DNA of 32,163 bases from an uncultured Muribaculaceae bacterium (GCA_934675575.1 CAKUQQ010000020.1:1-32163), one strand, 5' to 3'. Shown: positions 15,750-25,201, counted from the stretch's first letter. The notes: generated from the letters alone by a model not told the origin. Numbers and translations: made by a program.

Positions 15750-17837
15750 TTATTTTGAGTCAGATTGACCGTCGGGATTAAACGGAGGTGGAGTCTGGTC
15801 GTCAGTTGGAGCAGACGGATCTTCAGCGGTTGCGGCGGCTGGTGCAGATTTGTCATCGTCGGCTGCTGCAGGTTTGTTCTCATTGCTGGCAGCAAGCTTT
15901 TTCGTCTCCTCGGTAGCTTTCAAAATCTCATCGGTTCGGCTCAACCACTGACGCTTGCCAAAGATGCGCTCGGCGTCTTCGGTGTAAATCACCTCGCGTT
16001 TGAGCAGCAAGTCAGCAAGTTGGTGGTGTCCCTCGGTGTATTGTGCCAAGATTTCACCAGCACGGCGATATTGCTCGTCGATTATGGCTTGCACCTCTTT
16101 GTCGATAGCCTGGGCACGAGCCTCACTATAAGGCTTAGTGAAGCCGTAGGCTTGACCCGACGAGTCGTAATAGGATATGTTTGGCAAACCATTGCTCATA
16201 CCATAGTATGTGACCATGGCGTATGCCATCTTGGTGGCACGCTCCAGATCGTTGAGAGCACCGGTGTCAGTGAACCCAAGGTACATTTGCTCCGCCACGC
16301 GACCGGCAAGCAACGAGCATATCTGGTCGAGCAAAGCTTGCTTTGGCTCAATCTGGCGTTCTTCGGGCATATACCACGCTGCACCCAAAGCCTTGCCTCG
16401 CGGCACTATCGTAACCTTGATGAGAGGGTCGGCATAGCGCAAGTGCCAGCTCACTGTGGCGTGTCCGGCCTCGTGTACAGCTATGGAGCGCCGCTCCTCG
16501 TCGGTCATTATCTTGGAGCGTTTTTCCAGTCCGCCCACTATGCGGTCAACAGCATCGCTGAAGTCCTGGCGTTGCACCGCCTTTTTGTTGTTGCGTGCGG
16601 CAATCAGGGCAGCCTCATTGCACACATTGGCTATGTCGGCTCCAGAGAAACCCGGTGTTTGGCGTGCCAGCAAGTCGATATCAACACTGCCGTCAATCTT
16701 CACCTTGCGCAGATGCACCTCAAAGATTTCCTTGCGGTCGCTCAACTCCGGCAAATCCACATAGATTTGACGGTCGAAACGGCCGGCACGCAGCAGAGCC
16801 TTGTCGAGAATGTCGGCGCGGTTGGTAGCGGCAAGAATTATCACACCGCTGTTGCTGCCAAAGCCATCCATCTCTGTGAGCAACTGGTTGAGCGTGTTTT
16901 CACGCTCGTCATTTGAACCCATATTCGGATTCTTACCGCGGGCACGTCCCACGGCATCTATCTCATCGATAAACACGATGCACGGAGCTTTCTCCTTGGC
17001 CTGGGCAAAGAGGTCGCGCACACGCGATGCTCCCACACCCACAAACATTTCCACAAAGTCGGAACCCGACATGGAGAAAAACGGCACATCGGCCTCACCA
17101 GCCACCGCCTTGGCAAGCAGTGTTTTACCAGTGCCAGGAGGACCCACAAGCAGCGCGCCCTTGGGTATTTTGCCACCAAGCTCGGTGTAGCGTGTGGGGT
17201 TGCGCAAGAAGTCAACTATCTCTGCCACCTCGGTCTTTGCCTCATGCAAGCCTGCCACGTCTTTAAACGTCACTTTCTGCGAGTTGTCCTTGTCAAACAA
17301 CTTTGCCTTGGCCTTGCCCACGCTGAACACGCCTCCGCCGCCGGCACCTCCGCCGCCCGACATGCGTCGCATCAGCCAGAACCAAAGCACCACAAGCAAT
17401 ATCACAGGGCCAAAGCTCCATATCCACGACGATATGTCGCTGCCACGCTCATAGGTCACGTCGCCACGAAACACGCCTGTCTGGTTCCAGTGGTCAACGC
17501 ATGCGTCGAACTTGTCGCTCGACGGCACAGCTGCGGTTATTTTTGCCGCCACGCCTTTTTGAGGACGGTAACCGCTGCCAAAGACCTTTTGGGCAAGGGA
17601 GTCGCTCAACTCACCCACTGCTTGTGGCTGATTTTTGTCGGTCACAACGACTATTTTCTTCACGCCACCCTGCTGAACCAAGCTCTGAAACTGTGTCCAA
17701 CTCACTTCCTTGCTGACGGAATTATCTTGCAACACATAAATGCCAATCAAGCCCAACATGATGAGCGCATACATCCAGTAGAGGTTCATGACGAACTTCT
17801 TGCGCGGAGACTTTTTATTTGAAGATTTATTTGCCAT
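15750..17837 (-). CDS. ftsH: ATP-dependent zinc metalloprotease FtsH
   Basis: A 695-residue membrane-anchored AAA+ protease that degrades misfolded membrane proteins and regulators; active as a hexamer. Two membrane helices (about 18-37 and 138-157) flank a periplasmic domain. Then come a Gly-rich linker, Walker A GPPGTGKT (232-239), Walker B IVFIDEID (287-294), the second region of homology ending RAGRFDR, and the zinc site HEAGH (455-459). A C-terminal tail of about 50 residues is rich in Ala, Pro and Asp. ATG at 17837 is used; a TTG one codon earlier is possible. The start shares one base with the upstream stop (TGATG). Operon rsfS-17837-ftsH. Confidence 0.97.
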   Translation of the reverse strand: MANKSSNKKSPRKKFVMNLYWMYALIMLGLIGIYVLQDNSVSKEVSWTQFQSLVQQGGVKKIVVVTDKNQPQAVGELSDSLAQKVFGSGYRPQKGVAAKITAAVPSSDKFDACVDHWNQTGVFRGDVTYERGSDISSWIWSFGPVILLVVLWFWLMRRMSGGGGAGGGGVFSVGKAKAKLFDKDNSQKVTFKDVAGLHEAKTEVAEIVDFLRNPTRYTELGGKIPKGALLVGPPGTGKTLLAKAVAGEADVPFFSMSGSDFVEMFVGVGASRVRDLFAQAKEKAPCIVFIDEIDAVGRARGKNPNMGSNDERENTLNQLLTEMDGFGSNSGVIILAATNRADILDKALLRAGRFDRQIYVDLPELSDRKEIFEVHLRKVKIDGSVDIDLLARQTPGFSGADIANVCNEAALIAARNNKKAVQRQDFSDAVDRIVGGLEKRSKIMTDEERRSIAVHEAGHATVSWHLRYADPLIKVTIVPRGKALGAAWYMPEERQIEPKQALLDQICSLLAGRVAEQMYLGFTDTGALNDLERATKMAYAMVTYYGMSNGLPNISYYDSSGQAYGFTKPYSEARAQAIDKEVQAIIDEQYRRAGEILAQYTEGHHQLADLLLKREVIYTEDAERIFGKRQWLSRTDEILKATEETKKLAASNENKPAAADDDKSAPAAATAEDPSAPTDDQTPPPFNPDGQSDSK

Positions 17838-18022
17838 CAATTATCTAATAATATTTTAATTATCAAAAATCCTACAACACAGCCCAAAAACCAACTCGTT
17901 TCCTCACCAAAGAAATAGTTGCAGAGCAAACCCACGGCAGCCGCCAGTGCCAGAAGCAAAAGCAACTTCTTGCCTTTATTCTTGCACAAAGAAACGATAT
18001 TTTGAGTGACTCTTGTCATCAT
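17837..18022 (-). CDS. Small membrane protein between rsfS and ftsH
   Basis: A 61-residue protein with two predicted membrane helices (about 19-36, KLLLLLALAAAVGLLCNY, and 43-59, SWFLGCVVGFLIIKILL) separated by a short loop, with a basic N-terminus (MMTRVTQ...KNKGKK). Two adjacent ATGs are possible starts. It starts 2 bp after rsfS and its TGA overlaps the ftsH ATG, so translation is coupled in a three-gene operon. The position suggests, without proving, an FtsH-related membrane role. Family not recognised. Confidence 0.75.
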   Translation of the reverse strand: MMTRVTQNIVSLCKNKGKKLLLLLALAAAVGLLCNYFFGEETSWFLGCVVGFLIIKILLDN

Positions 18023-18024
18023 TT

Positions 18025-18384
18025 TCAGTCAAGGTCGGGAATATTCACGATGCTGGCATCGTTCCACAACTCTTCAAGCCGGTATTTCTCGCGATATTCC
18101 GGTAAAAACACATGTACATAAATCGTGCCATAATCCATCACTATCCACTGCGAGTTGGTGTAGCCGTCGTAGTTATAGGGCTTGATGCCGGTTTGTTTTG
18201 CCACAGCCTCACGCACGTTGTCGGCTATGGCATTCACTTGGATTGGTGTGTTTCCGGTGCAAATCACAAAACCTTGCGTTGTGGCATAATCGATTTTGCT
18301 CAAATCCACTTGTGTGATGTTTCTACCTTTTTTATCTTGAATAGCTTCAATAATACTGCTTAATAAAGCTTGGGATTCTGACAT
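18025..18384 (-). CDS. rsfS: Ribosome silencing factor RsfS
   Basis: A 119-residue protein of the RsfS/YbeB/Iojap family, which binds ribosomal protein L14 on the 50S subunit and blocks subunit joining when nutrients are scarce. Typical segments are KKGRNITQVDLSKI, ATTQGFVICTGNTPIQVNAI, then YGTIYVHVFLPEYREKYRLEELW near the C-terminus. Length is normal. First gene of the operon with ftsH; a TATCTTTG promoter box lies 37 bp upstream. Confidence 0.95.
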   Translation of the reverse strand: MSESQALLSSIIEAIQDKKGRNITQVDLSKIDYATTQGFVICTGNTPIQVNAIADNVREAVAKQTGIKPYNYDGYTNSQWIVMDYGTIYVHVFLPEYREKYRLEELWNDASIVNIPDLD

Positions 18385-18420
18385 TCCGTTGATTTATAAT
18401 TTGATGAAAATATAAGTTTA

Positions 18421-18428
18421 CAAAGATA
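18421..18428 (-). promoter_or_regulatory. -7 box of the rsfS-ftsH operon promoter
   Basis: Minus strand TATCTTTG. A T-rich stretch lies upstream but no clear TTTG at -33 distance. Confidence 0.6.
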
Positions 18429-18491
18429 GTTTTTTTTTCAACAGCTTCTAACTTTGTCATCTTAAATAATGTTTTAATAAAATAAAAGCCA

Positions 18492-18499
18492 TAACTTTG
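18492..18499 (+). promoter_or_regulatory. -7 box of the promoter for the gene at 18584
   Basis: TAACTTTG, full TAnnTTTG match, 85 bp before the start codon and back to back with the rsfS promoter. Confidence 0.55.
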
Positions 18500-18583
18500 G
18501 AGTTGCGTCTTGACCCGATAACACAAGCCGCACGTTTCATTCACAAAAACGTTATTTTTCATTTTTAATAAACTCATCAACTA

Positions 18584-19246
18584 ATGACAACAGCTCGCAA
18601 ACTTTTATTGCTGCTCACACTGGCAATTTGTGCCGGCAGTTTTAGTGCCCACGCACAGCTATTCGACCTCTTTGGCGCATTTGGCGGCCTTGACAGCTAC
18701 AACGAGGAACTCGCCAAAACCATGGTCATATATTATGACAGCAACAACAAAATGACAAAAGTGTCGGCTGCCGACCTAAGAGACAAATGGAGCGAAAGCA
18801 AAGGCATATCCGCTCTGGGCAATGCCACAACCAACTGGCGCATGATTCGCGAATTCAGCTACCAGGGCAAGCCCGGCATTGTGGTGTTTCGCGAAGGACA
18901 GGCCGGAGAAGGCAAAATAGGCATAGTGGAAGCCGCAGTTGAGGCCGACCCAAAATTCAGCGAAGAGCACGAGCTCGCAAACCTCGTGATTTATGACCCA
19001 AGCGGCGGCAAAAAGAAAGACTTGTTTGCCACTCTGCGCATCAAGAAATATGTGTCGTCATTCAGCTCCAGCGAATATCACTACGACATCAAGGAATTCA
19101 AAATAGACAACGACACCGGCAATTTCATCATCGACTTCTTGTGCGACGAGATGCCCTACAAAAACGCCTCAAGCTGCAAAACAGAAATGGTGAAAAACGG
19201 CACCGTGCCAGCACCATACTCCACCCCGACACAAAAACGCAACTGA
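18584..19246 (+). CDS. Exported protein of unknown function
   Basis: A 220-residue protein with a Sec signal peptide (RKLLLLLTLAICAGSFSAHA, cleavage before QL). The mature part begins LFDLFGAFGGLDSYNEEL and continues as a mixed alpha/beta domain with YYDSNNKMTKVSAADLRDKW and a C-terminal stretch with CDEMPYKNASSCKTEM, whose two cysteines could form a disulfide. No lipobox or later membrane segment, so probably periplasmic. Monocistronic: own promoter box, and a palindrome (19274-19295) after the stop. Family not recognised. Confidence 0.75.
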   Translation: MTTARKLLLLLTLAICAGSFSAHAQLFDLFGAFGGLDSYNEELAKTMVIYYDSNNKMTKVSAADLRDKWSESKGISALGNATTNWRMIREFSYQGKPGIVVFREGQAGEGKIGIVEAAVEADPKFSEEHELANLVIYDPSGGKKKDLFATLRIKKYVSSFSSSEYHYDIKEFKIDNDTGNFIIDFLCDEMPYKNASSCKTEMVKNGTVPAPYSTPTQKRN

Positions 19247-19273
19247 CCATGTGCGCGCACACTCCGCAAAGTG

Positions 19274-19295
19274 CTCAGAAAAATAATTTTCTGAG
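19274..19295. repeat. Perfect 9-bp inverted repeat
   Basis: CTCAGAAAA-ATAA-TTTTCTGAG, 28 bp after the upstream stop and 30 bp before the promoter box at 19325. There is no T-run after it, so it may be a weak terminator or an operator for the SSB-like gene. Confidence 0.5.
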
Positions 19296-19324
19296 CGGCA
19301 GACTTATTTCTTGAAAGTTTTGCG

Positions 19325-19332
19325 TAATTTTG
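19325..19332 (+). promoter_or_regulatory. -7 box of the DUF3127 gene promoter
   Basis: TAATTTTG (TAnnTTTG), 55 bp before the ATG at 19387. No convincing -33 element. Confidence 0.6.
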
Positions 19333-19386
19333 CACAGATAAGCATTATCGCTATTAATTTTGATAACTATTTTTTAAGATACAATC

Positions 19387-19770
19387 ATGGAAGTAAAAGG
19401 TAAAATCATACAAAAGCTTGAGCCAGTGAGCGGAACGTCGAAAGCCGGCAACGCGTGGAACAAACAGGAATACGTGCTCGAAACACTTGACGCCTACCCA
19501 AAGAAAGTGTTTTTTGACTTCTTCGGTGAGCGCGCCAACCAATATCCGCTTGAAGTGGGCGACGTGATAACTCTGAGCTTCGACATTGAGAGCCGCGAGT
19601 ACAACGGCCGCTGGTACACAAGCATACGCGGGTGGAAAGCCGACAAAGAGGGTGCCGCAGCAGCAGCTCCAGCAGCTGGCGCTCCAGCCGACACACAGAC
19701 TTTGCAAGGCGCACCTGCCGAGGTGCAAGACTTCGGCACTCCAGCCGCAGCCGACGACCTGCCATTCTAA
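19387..19770 (+). CDS. DUF3127 / SSB-like protein
   Basis: A 127-residue protein. The N-terminal domain (about 1-85) matches the Bacteroidetes DUF3127 family, predicted to adopt an OB fold like single-stranded DNA-binding proteins: MEVKGKIIQKLEPVSG, EYVLETLDAYPKKVFF, then VGDVITLSFDIESREYNGRW and RGWKADK. A low-complexity Ala/Pro/Gln linker (about 86-118) leads to the acidic tip DDLPF, which closely resembles the DDDIPF tip by which SSB recruits repair proteins. DNA binding is thus likely but inferred. Own promoter at 19325 and terminator at 19855. Confidence 0.85.
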   Translation: MEVKGKIIQKLEPVSGTSKAGNAWNKQEYVLETLDAYPKKVFFDFFGERANQYPLEVGDVITLSFDIESREYNGRWYTSIRGWKADKEGAAAAAPAAGAPADTQTLQGAPAEVQDFGTPAAADDLPF

Positions 19771-19854
19771 AGCGAAATGGCACTGGCAGCACCACTCCTC
19801 CAGAACGCGAGTGGAGCAAGAAAAACCACAACACATAAAAAAATGAAAAACAAA

Positions 19855-19894
19855 GGGTGCCCTCACAAAGCCACACATGGCAAGGCACCCTTTT
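19855..19894 (+). terminator. Intrinsic terminator of the DUF3127 gene
   Basis: GGGTGCC pairs with GGCACCC, enclosing a small inner hairpin (GCCA/TGGC), followed by TTTTGTTGT. It ends 26 bp before the next start codon. Confidence 0.75.
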
Positions 19895-19919
19895 GTTGTC
19901 TAAAAAACTTCAGCACACA

Positions 19920-20444
19920 ATGATTAGAAAATTATTAGTAATAGTCGCCATAGTGTTCATAGGGCTGTCGGCTTGCTCACAGAGCAAAAGCAAAGGCCGC
20001 TCTAAGGCAGTCGCAAAGGCAAAAACCGAAAAAACGACAACTGCGGCAACCGCCGACACTGCATCGGCTGGCAAAGTGACGTTTCTGACAACAGCCGAGT
20101 TCAAGAAAAAAGTGATGGACTTTGAGCAGCACCCAAGCGAATGGGTGTTTGAGGGCAAAAAACCTGCCATAATCGACTTCTTTGCCACATGGTGCGGCCC
20201 ATGCCGCAGAATGTCGCCCACGGTTGACAAGATTGCAAAAGACTATGCCGGGAAAATCGACGTGTATAAAGTTGACATCGACAAAGAGAAGCAACTGGCC
20301 ATGACGTTTGGCATTCAAAGCGTGCCCACCATATTGTTTGTGCCCGTCAGCGGCAAGCCCACAGTGCAAGTGGGCGCACTCGACGAGGCCACATTCCGGC
20401 AAGCCATCAGGGAAGTGCTTTTCCCCACTTGCTCCACGCAGTGA
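19920..20444 (+). CDS. Thioredoxin-fold lipoprotein
   Basis: A 174-residue envelope protein. The signal peptide ends in lipobox GLSAC (acylated Cys19). A basic/Thr-Ala linker follows (about 20-50), then a thioredoxin domain with active site WCGPC (C92, C95), VDIDKE and the cis-proline SVPTI. It probably acts as a periplasmic thiol reductase or oxidase and could take electrons from DsbD encoded at 6891-8876 (inference). The start at 19920 gives a clean lipoprotein signal; a 21-codon extension through the terminator is rejected. The stop lies one base from the stop of the convergent gene at 20446. Confidence 0.92.
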   Translation: MIRKLLVIVAIVFIGLSACSQSKSKGRSKAVAKAKTEKTTTAATADTASAGKVTFLTTAEFKKKVMDFEQHPSEWVFEGKKPAIIDFFATWCGPCRRMSPTVDKIAKDYAGKIDVYKVDIDKEKQLAMTFGIQSVPTILFVPVSGKPTVQVGALDEATFRQAIREVLFPTCSTQ

Positions 20445-20445
20445 C

Positions 20446-21837
20446 TCATTCGGAGTCGTCTTCCGAGTCTTCAATTATTTCGGCAAAATCTTTCCAATAG
20501 GCGGCATTGCGGTAGGCTGCCACACTGCCCTTTGGCACACAAAGCACGGTTGTGGTCTTGCCTTTGCGCTCCGGAGTCACAACAGGCGGCGTGGTGGCTC
20601 GCACGTGGAGCCGTTTGATTTTCAACCCAAACAGCGATGTGTAATCCAACGCCGTCACACCGCCGGGCAGCACCAAGTCGTCAACTGCAGTGCCAGTATT
20701 AAACGCATATTCTCCAATCTTGGTGAGCTGTGACAGCGATGATATTTTGATTTCCGTTAAATTTTCACACAGGGCAAAAGCCTGGCTTTCTATGGTGCGC
20801 ACGTCATTTGGAATGGTTATGCTCCGCAGCGATGTGCAGCGCTGAAACGCACATGTGCCTATGGTGCGCGCATCAAGCGGAAGTGTCACTGCCGTGAGCG
20901 ATGTGGCTCCTGAGAATATGCATGTGGGCACACGGTATTCTATTTCATGAGTCTGCACCTCTGCCATGTTGATTGTGGTGAGCGGTGCTTGATAGCCGTT
21001 ATATTTTTTGAACATCTTTTTCAACGTCTCCACATCTTCAAAGTTGAGCGTGCCACGAAGTGTCAAGTGGGAGATGCGCCGCCAGTTGCTCTCGTCGGAG
21101 CCAAGCATTGTGGCGAGTTGTCCGCTTGTTGCCACAAACGCCGTTTCTGCCGAGGCAAACTGTCGCGGTTCTTGCCTCAAAACCACTGTTTTGGCATCGC
21201 CTGTGCGGCGGCAGCACACCATAATTTTAGCCTCACGGCCAAACGAGTCGTTTGCATCAGCTGCAAAACTGACCGTCACTCGGTGCCCATTTTGCGTGGC
21301 AGAGGTCTCCTTGAGCCAAGAGCCGGCAATGCTGAGTATGTTGCACGTATATTCCCCATTGGTGTCAAACACGACATCGACTGTGCCACCCGTGCTCGGC
21401 ACCAAATAAAGCTGCTTTGCAACCACCACCTGTGGCTTTGCAGCCTGCTCCACTGACACTATGTGCCGCTTTTTGCCACTCACAAACTCTATCTTGGCAC
21501 GACGCTGGTCAATATCTTGGCTGTCAGCTATCTTAATCGAGAAACAAGCCAAGCCGTCATCTGTTATTAACTTTTTCACTTCAATCCAGCTGCCGCCGGT
21601 AGTGTCGTCACACACCACACTTGGAGTCCACACTCGGCCGTTGCCGGCAAAGGTCACATTCACTTCTCCACCGTTTTCGCTAAGCGATATTCCTTTTTCA
21701 AAAACTTCTTTTGTAGCTTCATCGCCCCACCAGTCATCGGCGTCAGAGCATGAGGTAATCGCTATTGCCACCACGGCCAGCACCACAAGCATGGCACTGC
21801 GCACGGTCATCTTCCAAATGGTTTCAAGTGTTGTCAT
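20446..21837 (-). CDS. BACON / BspA-type leucine-rich-repeat lipoprotein
   Basis: A 463-residue surface or periplasmic lipoprotein. The signal peptide is unusually long at the N side and ends in lipobox AITSC. Next are two BACON-like beta-sandwich domains (about 45-130, ISLSENGGEVNVTFAG, and about 130-225, LYLVPSTGGTVDVVFDT). A C-terminal BspA-type LRR region (about 290-440) has TSLRSITIPNDVRTIESQAF and FNTGTAVDDLVLPGGV. Such proteins bind glycans or host proteins. ATG at 21837 follows AAAGGA at good spacing; 21810 is an alternative. The promoter carries a nine-G tract (21888-21896). Confidence 0.88.
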   Translation of the reverse strand: MTTLETIWKMTVRSAMLVVLAVVAIAITSCSDADDWWGDEATKEVFEKGISLSENGGEVNVTFAGNGRVWTPSVVCDDTTGGSWIEVKKLITDDGLACFSIKIADSQDIDQRRAKIEFVSGKKRHIVSVEQAAKPQVVVAKQLYLVPSTGGTVDVVFDTNGEYTCNILSIAGSWLKETSATQNGHRVTVSFAADANDSFGREAKIMVCCRRTGDAKTVVLRQEPRQFASAETAFVATSGQLATMLGSDESNWRRISHLTLRGTLNFEDVETLKKMFKKYNGYQAPLTTINMAEVQTHEIEYRVPTCIFSGATSLTAVTLPLDARTIGTCAFQRCTSLRSITIPNDVRTIESQAFALCENLTEIKISSLSQLTKIGEYAFNTGTAVDDLVLPGGVTALDYTSLFGLKIKRLHVRATTPPVVTPERKGKTTTVLCVPKGSVAAYRNAAYWKDFAEIIEDSEDDSE

Positions 21838-21863
21838 GTCATTATCCTTTATTAATTCAAGTC

Positions 21864-21871
21864 CAAAGATA
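21864..21871 (-). promoter_or_regulatory. -7 box of the BACON/BspA lipoprotein promoter
   Basis: Minus strand TATCTTTG, 26 bp before the ATG. The expected -33 position falls inside the nine-G tract at 21888-21896; a TTTA lies just beyond the tract. Confidence 0.65.
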
Positions 21872-21887
21872 TGCAAAAAATCCCATA

Positions 21888-21896
21888 GGGGGGGGG
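21888..21896. repeat. Homopolymer tract of nine G (C on the minus strand)
   Basis: Nine consecutive G, located 16-24 bp upstream of the -7 box of a surface-lipoprotein gene, that is in its spacer/-33 region. Confidence 0.9.
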
Positions 21897-21912
21897 TAAA
21901 CAGAAAAAACTT

Positions 21913-21944
21913 AAAACAAAAAAGCCGTGCCACCAAGGCACGGC
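21913..21944 (-). terminator. Intrinsic terminator of alaS
   Basis: Minus strand GCCGTGCC pairs with GGCACGGC across a 5-nt loop, followed by TTTTTTGTTTT. It begins 26 bp after the alaS stop. Confidence 0.9.
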
Positions 21945-21970
21945 CTAAAAGTCAATATGTTAAGCAATCA

Positions 21971-24592
21971 TCAGTTCTCACTTATGAGCTGTTTCATCTT
22001 CTCAAGCGCAGCCCCCAGGCCATCGGCATTGCGGCCGCCTGCTTGTGCGAAGTGTGGTTGGCCACCGCCACCGCCCTGAATGCACTTGGCGGCTTCACGC
22101 ACTATCTTGCCGGCATTTATCCCGCTCTTCACCAAGTCCTCACTCACTTGCACGGTGAGCATGGGCTTGCCGCCATCGTGAGTGGCTGCAAGGAACACGG
22201 TGTTGGGCAGGTTTTCTGCCTTAAACGCAAACGCCACTCCCTTTGCCACATCGGGCACAATCTGCCCAAACAGCGTTGCCACCCTTATGCCATTGATGTC
22301 CTTGGCGTTTTCGAGCGACACTTTCTTGAAAGTGTTGACCTGATCTTGAATGAAGCCCTCAACCTCACGGCGCAAGTTGTTGTTTTCGGCAATATATTTC
22401 TGGATTGCCACAAGCGCATCGGGGGCATTGTTAAGACGAGCCTTGATTTCATCAAGAGTGTCGATGAAATGGTCGAGCGCATCTTCCACAGCCTCGCCGG
22501 TGATGGCCTCAATGCGGCGTATGCCGGCGGCAATGCTGCTCTCGCTCAAAATCTTTATCATGCCTATGTTGCCTGTGTTGTGCACGTGAGTTCCTCCGCA
22601 CAGCTCCACCGACGGACCAAATTTCACCACCCTCACGCGGTCGCCATATTTCTCACCAAACAAGGCTATTGCACCCAGAGCCTTGGCGTCATCGATAGGC
22701 ATGTCGCGGTGCTCCTCAAGCGGAATGGCCTGGCGAATGATGTCGTTGGCCAAGTGCTCCACCTTGCGTATTTCCTCGGTGGTCATCTTGGAGAAGTGCG
22801 AGAAGTCGAAGCGCAGCAGCTTGCCGTCAACGTAAGAGCCTTTTTGCTCCACATGCTTGCCCAGCACAGTGCGCAAAGCGTAGTCGAGAATATGTGTTGC
22901 CGAGTGGTTGCAAGCTATGGCCTTGCGGTTTGCCACATCGATGCTTGCATGAAATGTCTCGGTAACGTCGGCAGGGAGTTTCTTAACAAGATGCACAGGC
23001 AGGTTGTTCTCGCGTTTTGTGTCAAACACCTCTATCTTCTCATCGCCACAAGTGAGCACACCACGGTCGCCCACCTGACCACCCATCTCGGCATAGAACG
23101 GGGTGCGCGACAGCACTATCTGATAGAACGTATTCTTCTTTTGTGTCACCTTGCGATATTTGAGAATCTCGGTGTCGCACTCGGTGAGGTCGTAGCCCAC
23201 AAATTCAGATGTGCCGTCGTGCAGCTCCACCCAGTCGGTGGTCTCCACCGAAGCGGCGTTGCGCGCGCGCTCCTTTTGTTTCTGCATCTCGGCGTTAAAC
23301 TCGTCCTCATTGGCAGTCATGCCGTTTTCCTTGAGGATAAGTTCCGTGAGGTCGAGCGGAAATCCGTATGTGTCATAGAGCGTAAACACCTCTTTGCCGT
23401 CAATTTCTTTCTTGCCGACAGCCTTGGCTTGCTCCACTATGTTGTCAATGAGCTTGATGCCGGTGGCCAGCGTGCGCAAGAACGAGTCTTCCTCTTCCTT
23501 TATCACATGCTTTATGAGGTCGGCCTGGGCTGGCAGTTCGGGATAAGCATCGCCCATCGACTCAATGAGCGTGTCAACGAGGCGATAGATAAACGCCGAC
23601 TTCTGGCCAAGGAATGTGTAGGCATAACGCACGGCGCGGCGCAAGATGCGGCGTATCACATAGCCGGCCTTGGCATTGCTTGGCAGCTGGCCGTCGGCTA
23701 TTGAGAATGCTATGGCGCGCACGTGGTCGGCCACCACACGCATTGCCACATCAACATCGTTGTTCTCGCCATACTTCAAGCCGCTGATTTCCTCAATTTT
23801 CTTGATGATTGGCTGAAATATGTCGGTGTCGTAGTTGGAGTGCTTGCCCTGCATGATGCGCACCAGACGCTCAAAGCCCATGCCTGTGTCAATCACATGC
23901 ATTGGCAGCGGCTCAAGGCTGCCGTCGGCCTTGCGGTTAAACTGCATGAACACTATGTTCCATATCTCTATCACTTGTGGGTCGTCTTTGTTGACGAGCG
24001 AAGCTCCGGGCACTTTTGCCTTTTCCTCGTCGGAACGCAGGTCGATGTGTATCTCGCTGCATGGACCGCATGGACCTGTATCGCCCATTTCCCAGAAGTT
24101 GTCGTGCTTGTTGCCGTTGATGATGTGGTCCTTGGGCATGTGAGCCTCCCAGTAGCCGGCGGCCTCGTCGTCGCGGCCAAGGTTCTCGCCCTCTGCACCC
24201 TCAAACACTGTGGCATACAGGTTCTTGGGGTCTATCTTCATTACATCAACAAGAAATTCCCAAGCATAATCTATTGCACCCTGCTTGAAATAGTCGCCAA
24301 ACGACCAGTTGCCGAGCATCTCAAACATCGTGTGGTGGTAGGTGTCGTGTCCCACCTCCTCAAGGTCGTTGTGCTTGCCGCTCACGCGCAGACATTTCTG
24401 CGAGTCGGTGCAACGGCGCCATTTGGGCTGCTTGTCGCCCAAGATTATGTCTTTGAACTGGTTCATGCCCGCATTTGTGAACATGAGTGTGGGGTCGTCC
24501 TTAATCACCATGGGAGCCGATGGTACTATATGGTGGCCTTTGCCCTCATAAAATTTCTTGAACGATTCGCGGATTTCTTTTGCTGTAAGCAT
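21971..24592 (-). CDS. alaS: Alanine-tRNA ligase
   Basis: A 873-residue class II aminoacyl-tRNA synthetase that charges tRNA-Ala and edits mischarged Ser/Gly. The catalytic domain begins [20 protein letters not shown] and contains [11 protein letters not shown] and the motif around [19 protein letters not shown]. The editing domain has HSATH (HxxxH) and CGGTH, the zinc ligands. The C-Ala domain near the end has [14 protein letters not shown]. Full length for the family; ATG at 24592. Transcribed alone from a promoter at 24710-24740, with its own terminator. Confidence 0.98.
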   Translation of the reverse strand: MLTAKEIRESFKKFYEGKGHHIVPSAPMVIKDDPTLMFTNAGMNQFKDIILGDKQPKWRRCTDSQKCLRVSGKHNDLEEVGHDTYHHTMFEMLGNWSFGDYFKQGAIDYAWEFLVDVMKIDPKNLYATVFEGAEGENLGRDDEAAGYWEAHMPKDHIINGNKHDNFWEMGDTGPCGPCSEIHIDLRSDEEKAKVPGASLVNKDDPQVIEIWNIVFMQFNRKADGSLEPLPMHVIDTGMGFERLVRIMQGKHSNYDTDIFQPIIKKIEEISGLKYGENNDVDVAMRVVADHVRAIAFSIADGQLPSNAKAGYVIRRILRRAVRYAYTFLGQKSAFIYRLVDTLIESMGDAYPELPAQADLIKHVIKEEEDSFLRTLATGIKLIDNIVEQAKAVGKKEIDGKEVFTLYDTYGFPLDLTELILKENGMTANEDEFNAEMQKQKERARNAASVETTDWVELHDGTSEFVGYDLTECDTEILKYRKVTQKKNTFYQIVLSRTPFYAEMGGQVGDRGVLTCGDEKIEVFDTKRENNLPVHLVKKLPADVTETFHASIDVANRKAIACNHSATHILDYALRTVLGKHVEQKGSYVDGKLLRFDFSHFSKMTTEEIRKVEHLANDIIRQAIPLEEHRDMPIDDAKALGAIALFGEKYGDRVRVVKFGPSVELCGGTHVHNTGNIGMIKILSESSIAAGIRRIEAITGEAVEDALDHFIDTLDEIKARLNNAPDALVAIQKYIAENNNLRREVEGFIQDQVNTFKKVSLENAKDINGIRVATLFGQIVPDVAKGVAFAFKAENLPNTVFLAATHDGGKPMLTVQVSEDLVKSGINAGKIVREAAKCIQGGGGGQPHFAQAGGRNADGLGAALEKMKQLISEN

Positions 24593-24628
24593 ATCTTGAA
24601 TTGATTTTTAATTTTCTTGTTGCCGGCT

Positions 24629-24660
24629 TTTGCTCTTGAGCAACTTATTTCCTATCTTTG
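24629..24660 (+). promoter_or_regulatory. Promoter for the MerR-type gene
   Basis: TTTG (24629-24632), 20-bp spacer, TATCTTTG (24653-24660). Transcription would start near 24666 and run through the alaS promoter, giving a leader of about 130 nt before the start at 24798. Confidence 0.65.
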
Positions 24661-24709
24661 AGTGTGACAAAGCGCGCAGGCCGAAACGCCACGCGTCACA
24701 ATCAACGTG

Positions 24710-24740
24710 CAAAGTTACTTGTTTAAACTTGTTTTTGCAA
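24710..24740 (-). promoter_or_regulatory. Promoter of alaS
   Basis: Minus strand TTG (24738-24740), 20-bp spacer, TAACTTTG (24710-24717). Transcription would start near 24704 and pass through the MerR gene promoter. No T-box-like leader is visible in the 110-nt leader. Confidence 0.65.
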
Positions 24741-24797
24741 GCATCTGCGCATTTGCTGCTTTGCACCATAAACACTACTTCTCTATACGGATAAAAG

Positions 24798-25136
24798 ATG
24801 GACAAACTCGACAAAAGGTTTTATAAGATTGGCGATGTGGCCGAAATTCTCCACATTCCAGAATCCACATTGCGCTACTGGGAAAAGCAGTTTACCATCA
24901 TCAAGCCGCGACGCAACGCCAAAAACACACGCCTCTACACTCCTGCCGACATAGAAGTGATACGCAAAATTCACTATCTGGTCAAGGAAAAGGGGCTGAA
25001 AATAGACGCCGCGCAAAGCGAGATACGCAAAAACCGCGACGGCATCGACAAACGCTACGAGGTGGTGACACGCCTCAAGGATATACGCGACCAGCTCAAG
25101 GAGCTGCAAAAAGCAATGGACGGCATCAAGGTGTGA
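24798..25136 (+). CDS. MerR-family transcriptional regulator
   Basis: A 112-residue DNA-binding protein. The winged helix-turn-helix occupies about residues 8-75: YKIGDVAEILHIPESTLRYWEKQF, where RYW replaces the more usual RYYE, then RLYTPADIEVIRKIHYLVKEKG. A short C-terminal coiled coil follows (about 90-110) for dimerisation. There is no effector-binding domain and no Cys cluster for metal sensing, so the signal is unknown. This short form is a widespread single-copy type in Bacteroidetes. It lies 95 bp before map. Confidence 0.92.
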   Translation: MDKLDKRFYKIGDVAEILHIPESTLRYWEKQFTIIKPRRNAKNTRLYTPADIEVIRKIHYLVKEKGLKIDAAQSEIRKNRDGIDKRYEVVTRLKDIRDQLKELQKAMDGIKV

Positions 25137-25169
25137 CGCACACGCGCCCCCCACACAGCCGCCGGCACA

Positions 25170-25201
25170 TTTGCCTATTTCGTGATATTGTTGTTACTTT
25201 G
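25170..25201 (+). promoter_or_regulatory. Probable promoter of map
   Basis: TTTG (25170-25173), 20-bp spacer, TTACTTTG (25194-25201), one position off the TAnnTTTG consensus, 31 bp before the ATG. Confidence 0.5.

Noticed and set aside
21461..23704. Plus-strand open frame of 747 codons opposite alaS
   Set aside because: It is a shadow of alaS codon bias: no signal of any family, His/Leu/Val-rich composition, and it spans the alaS terminator and the end of a neighbouring gene.
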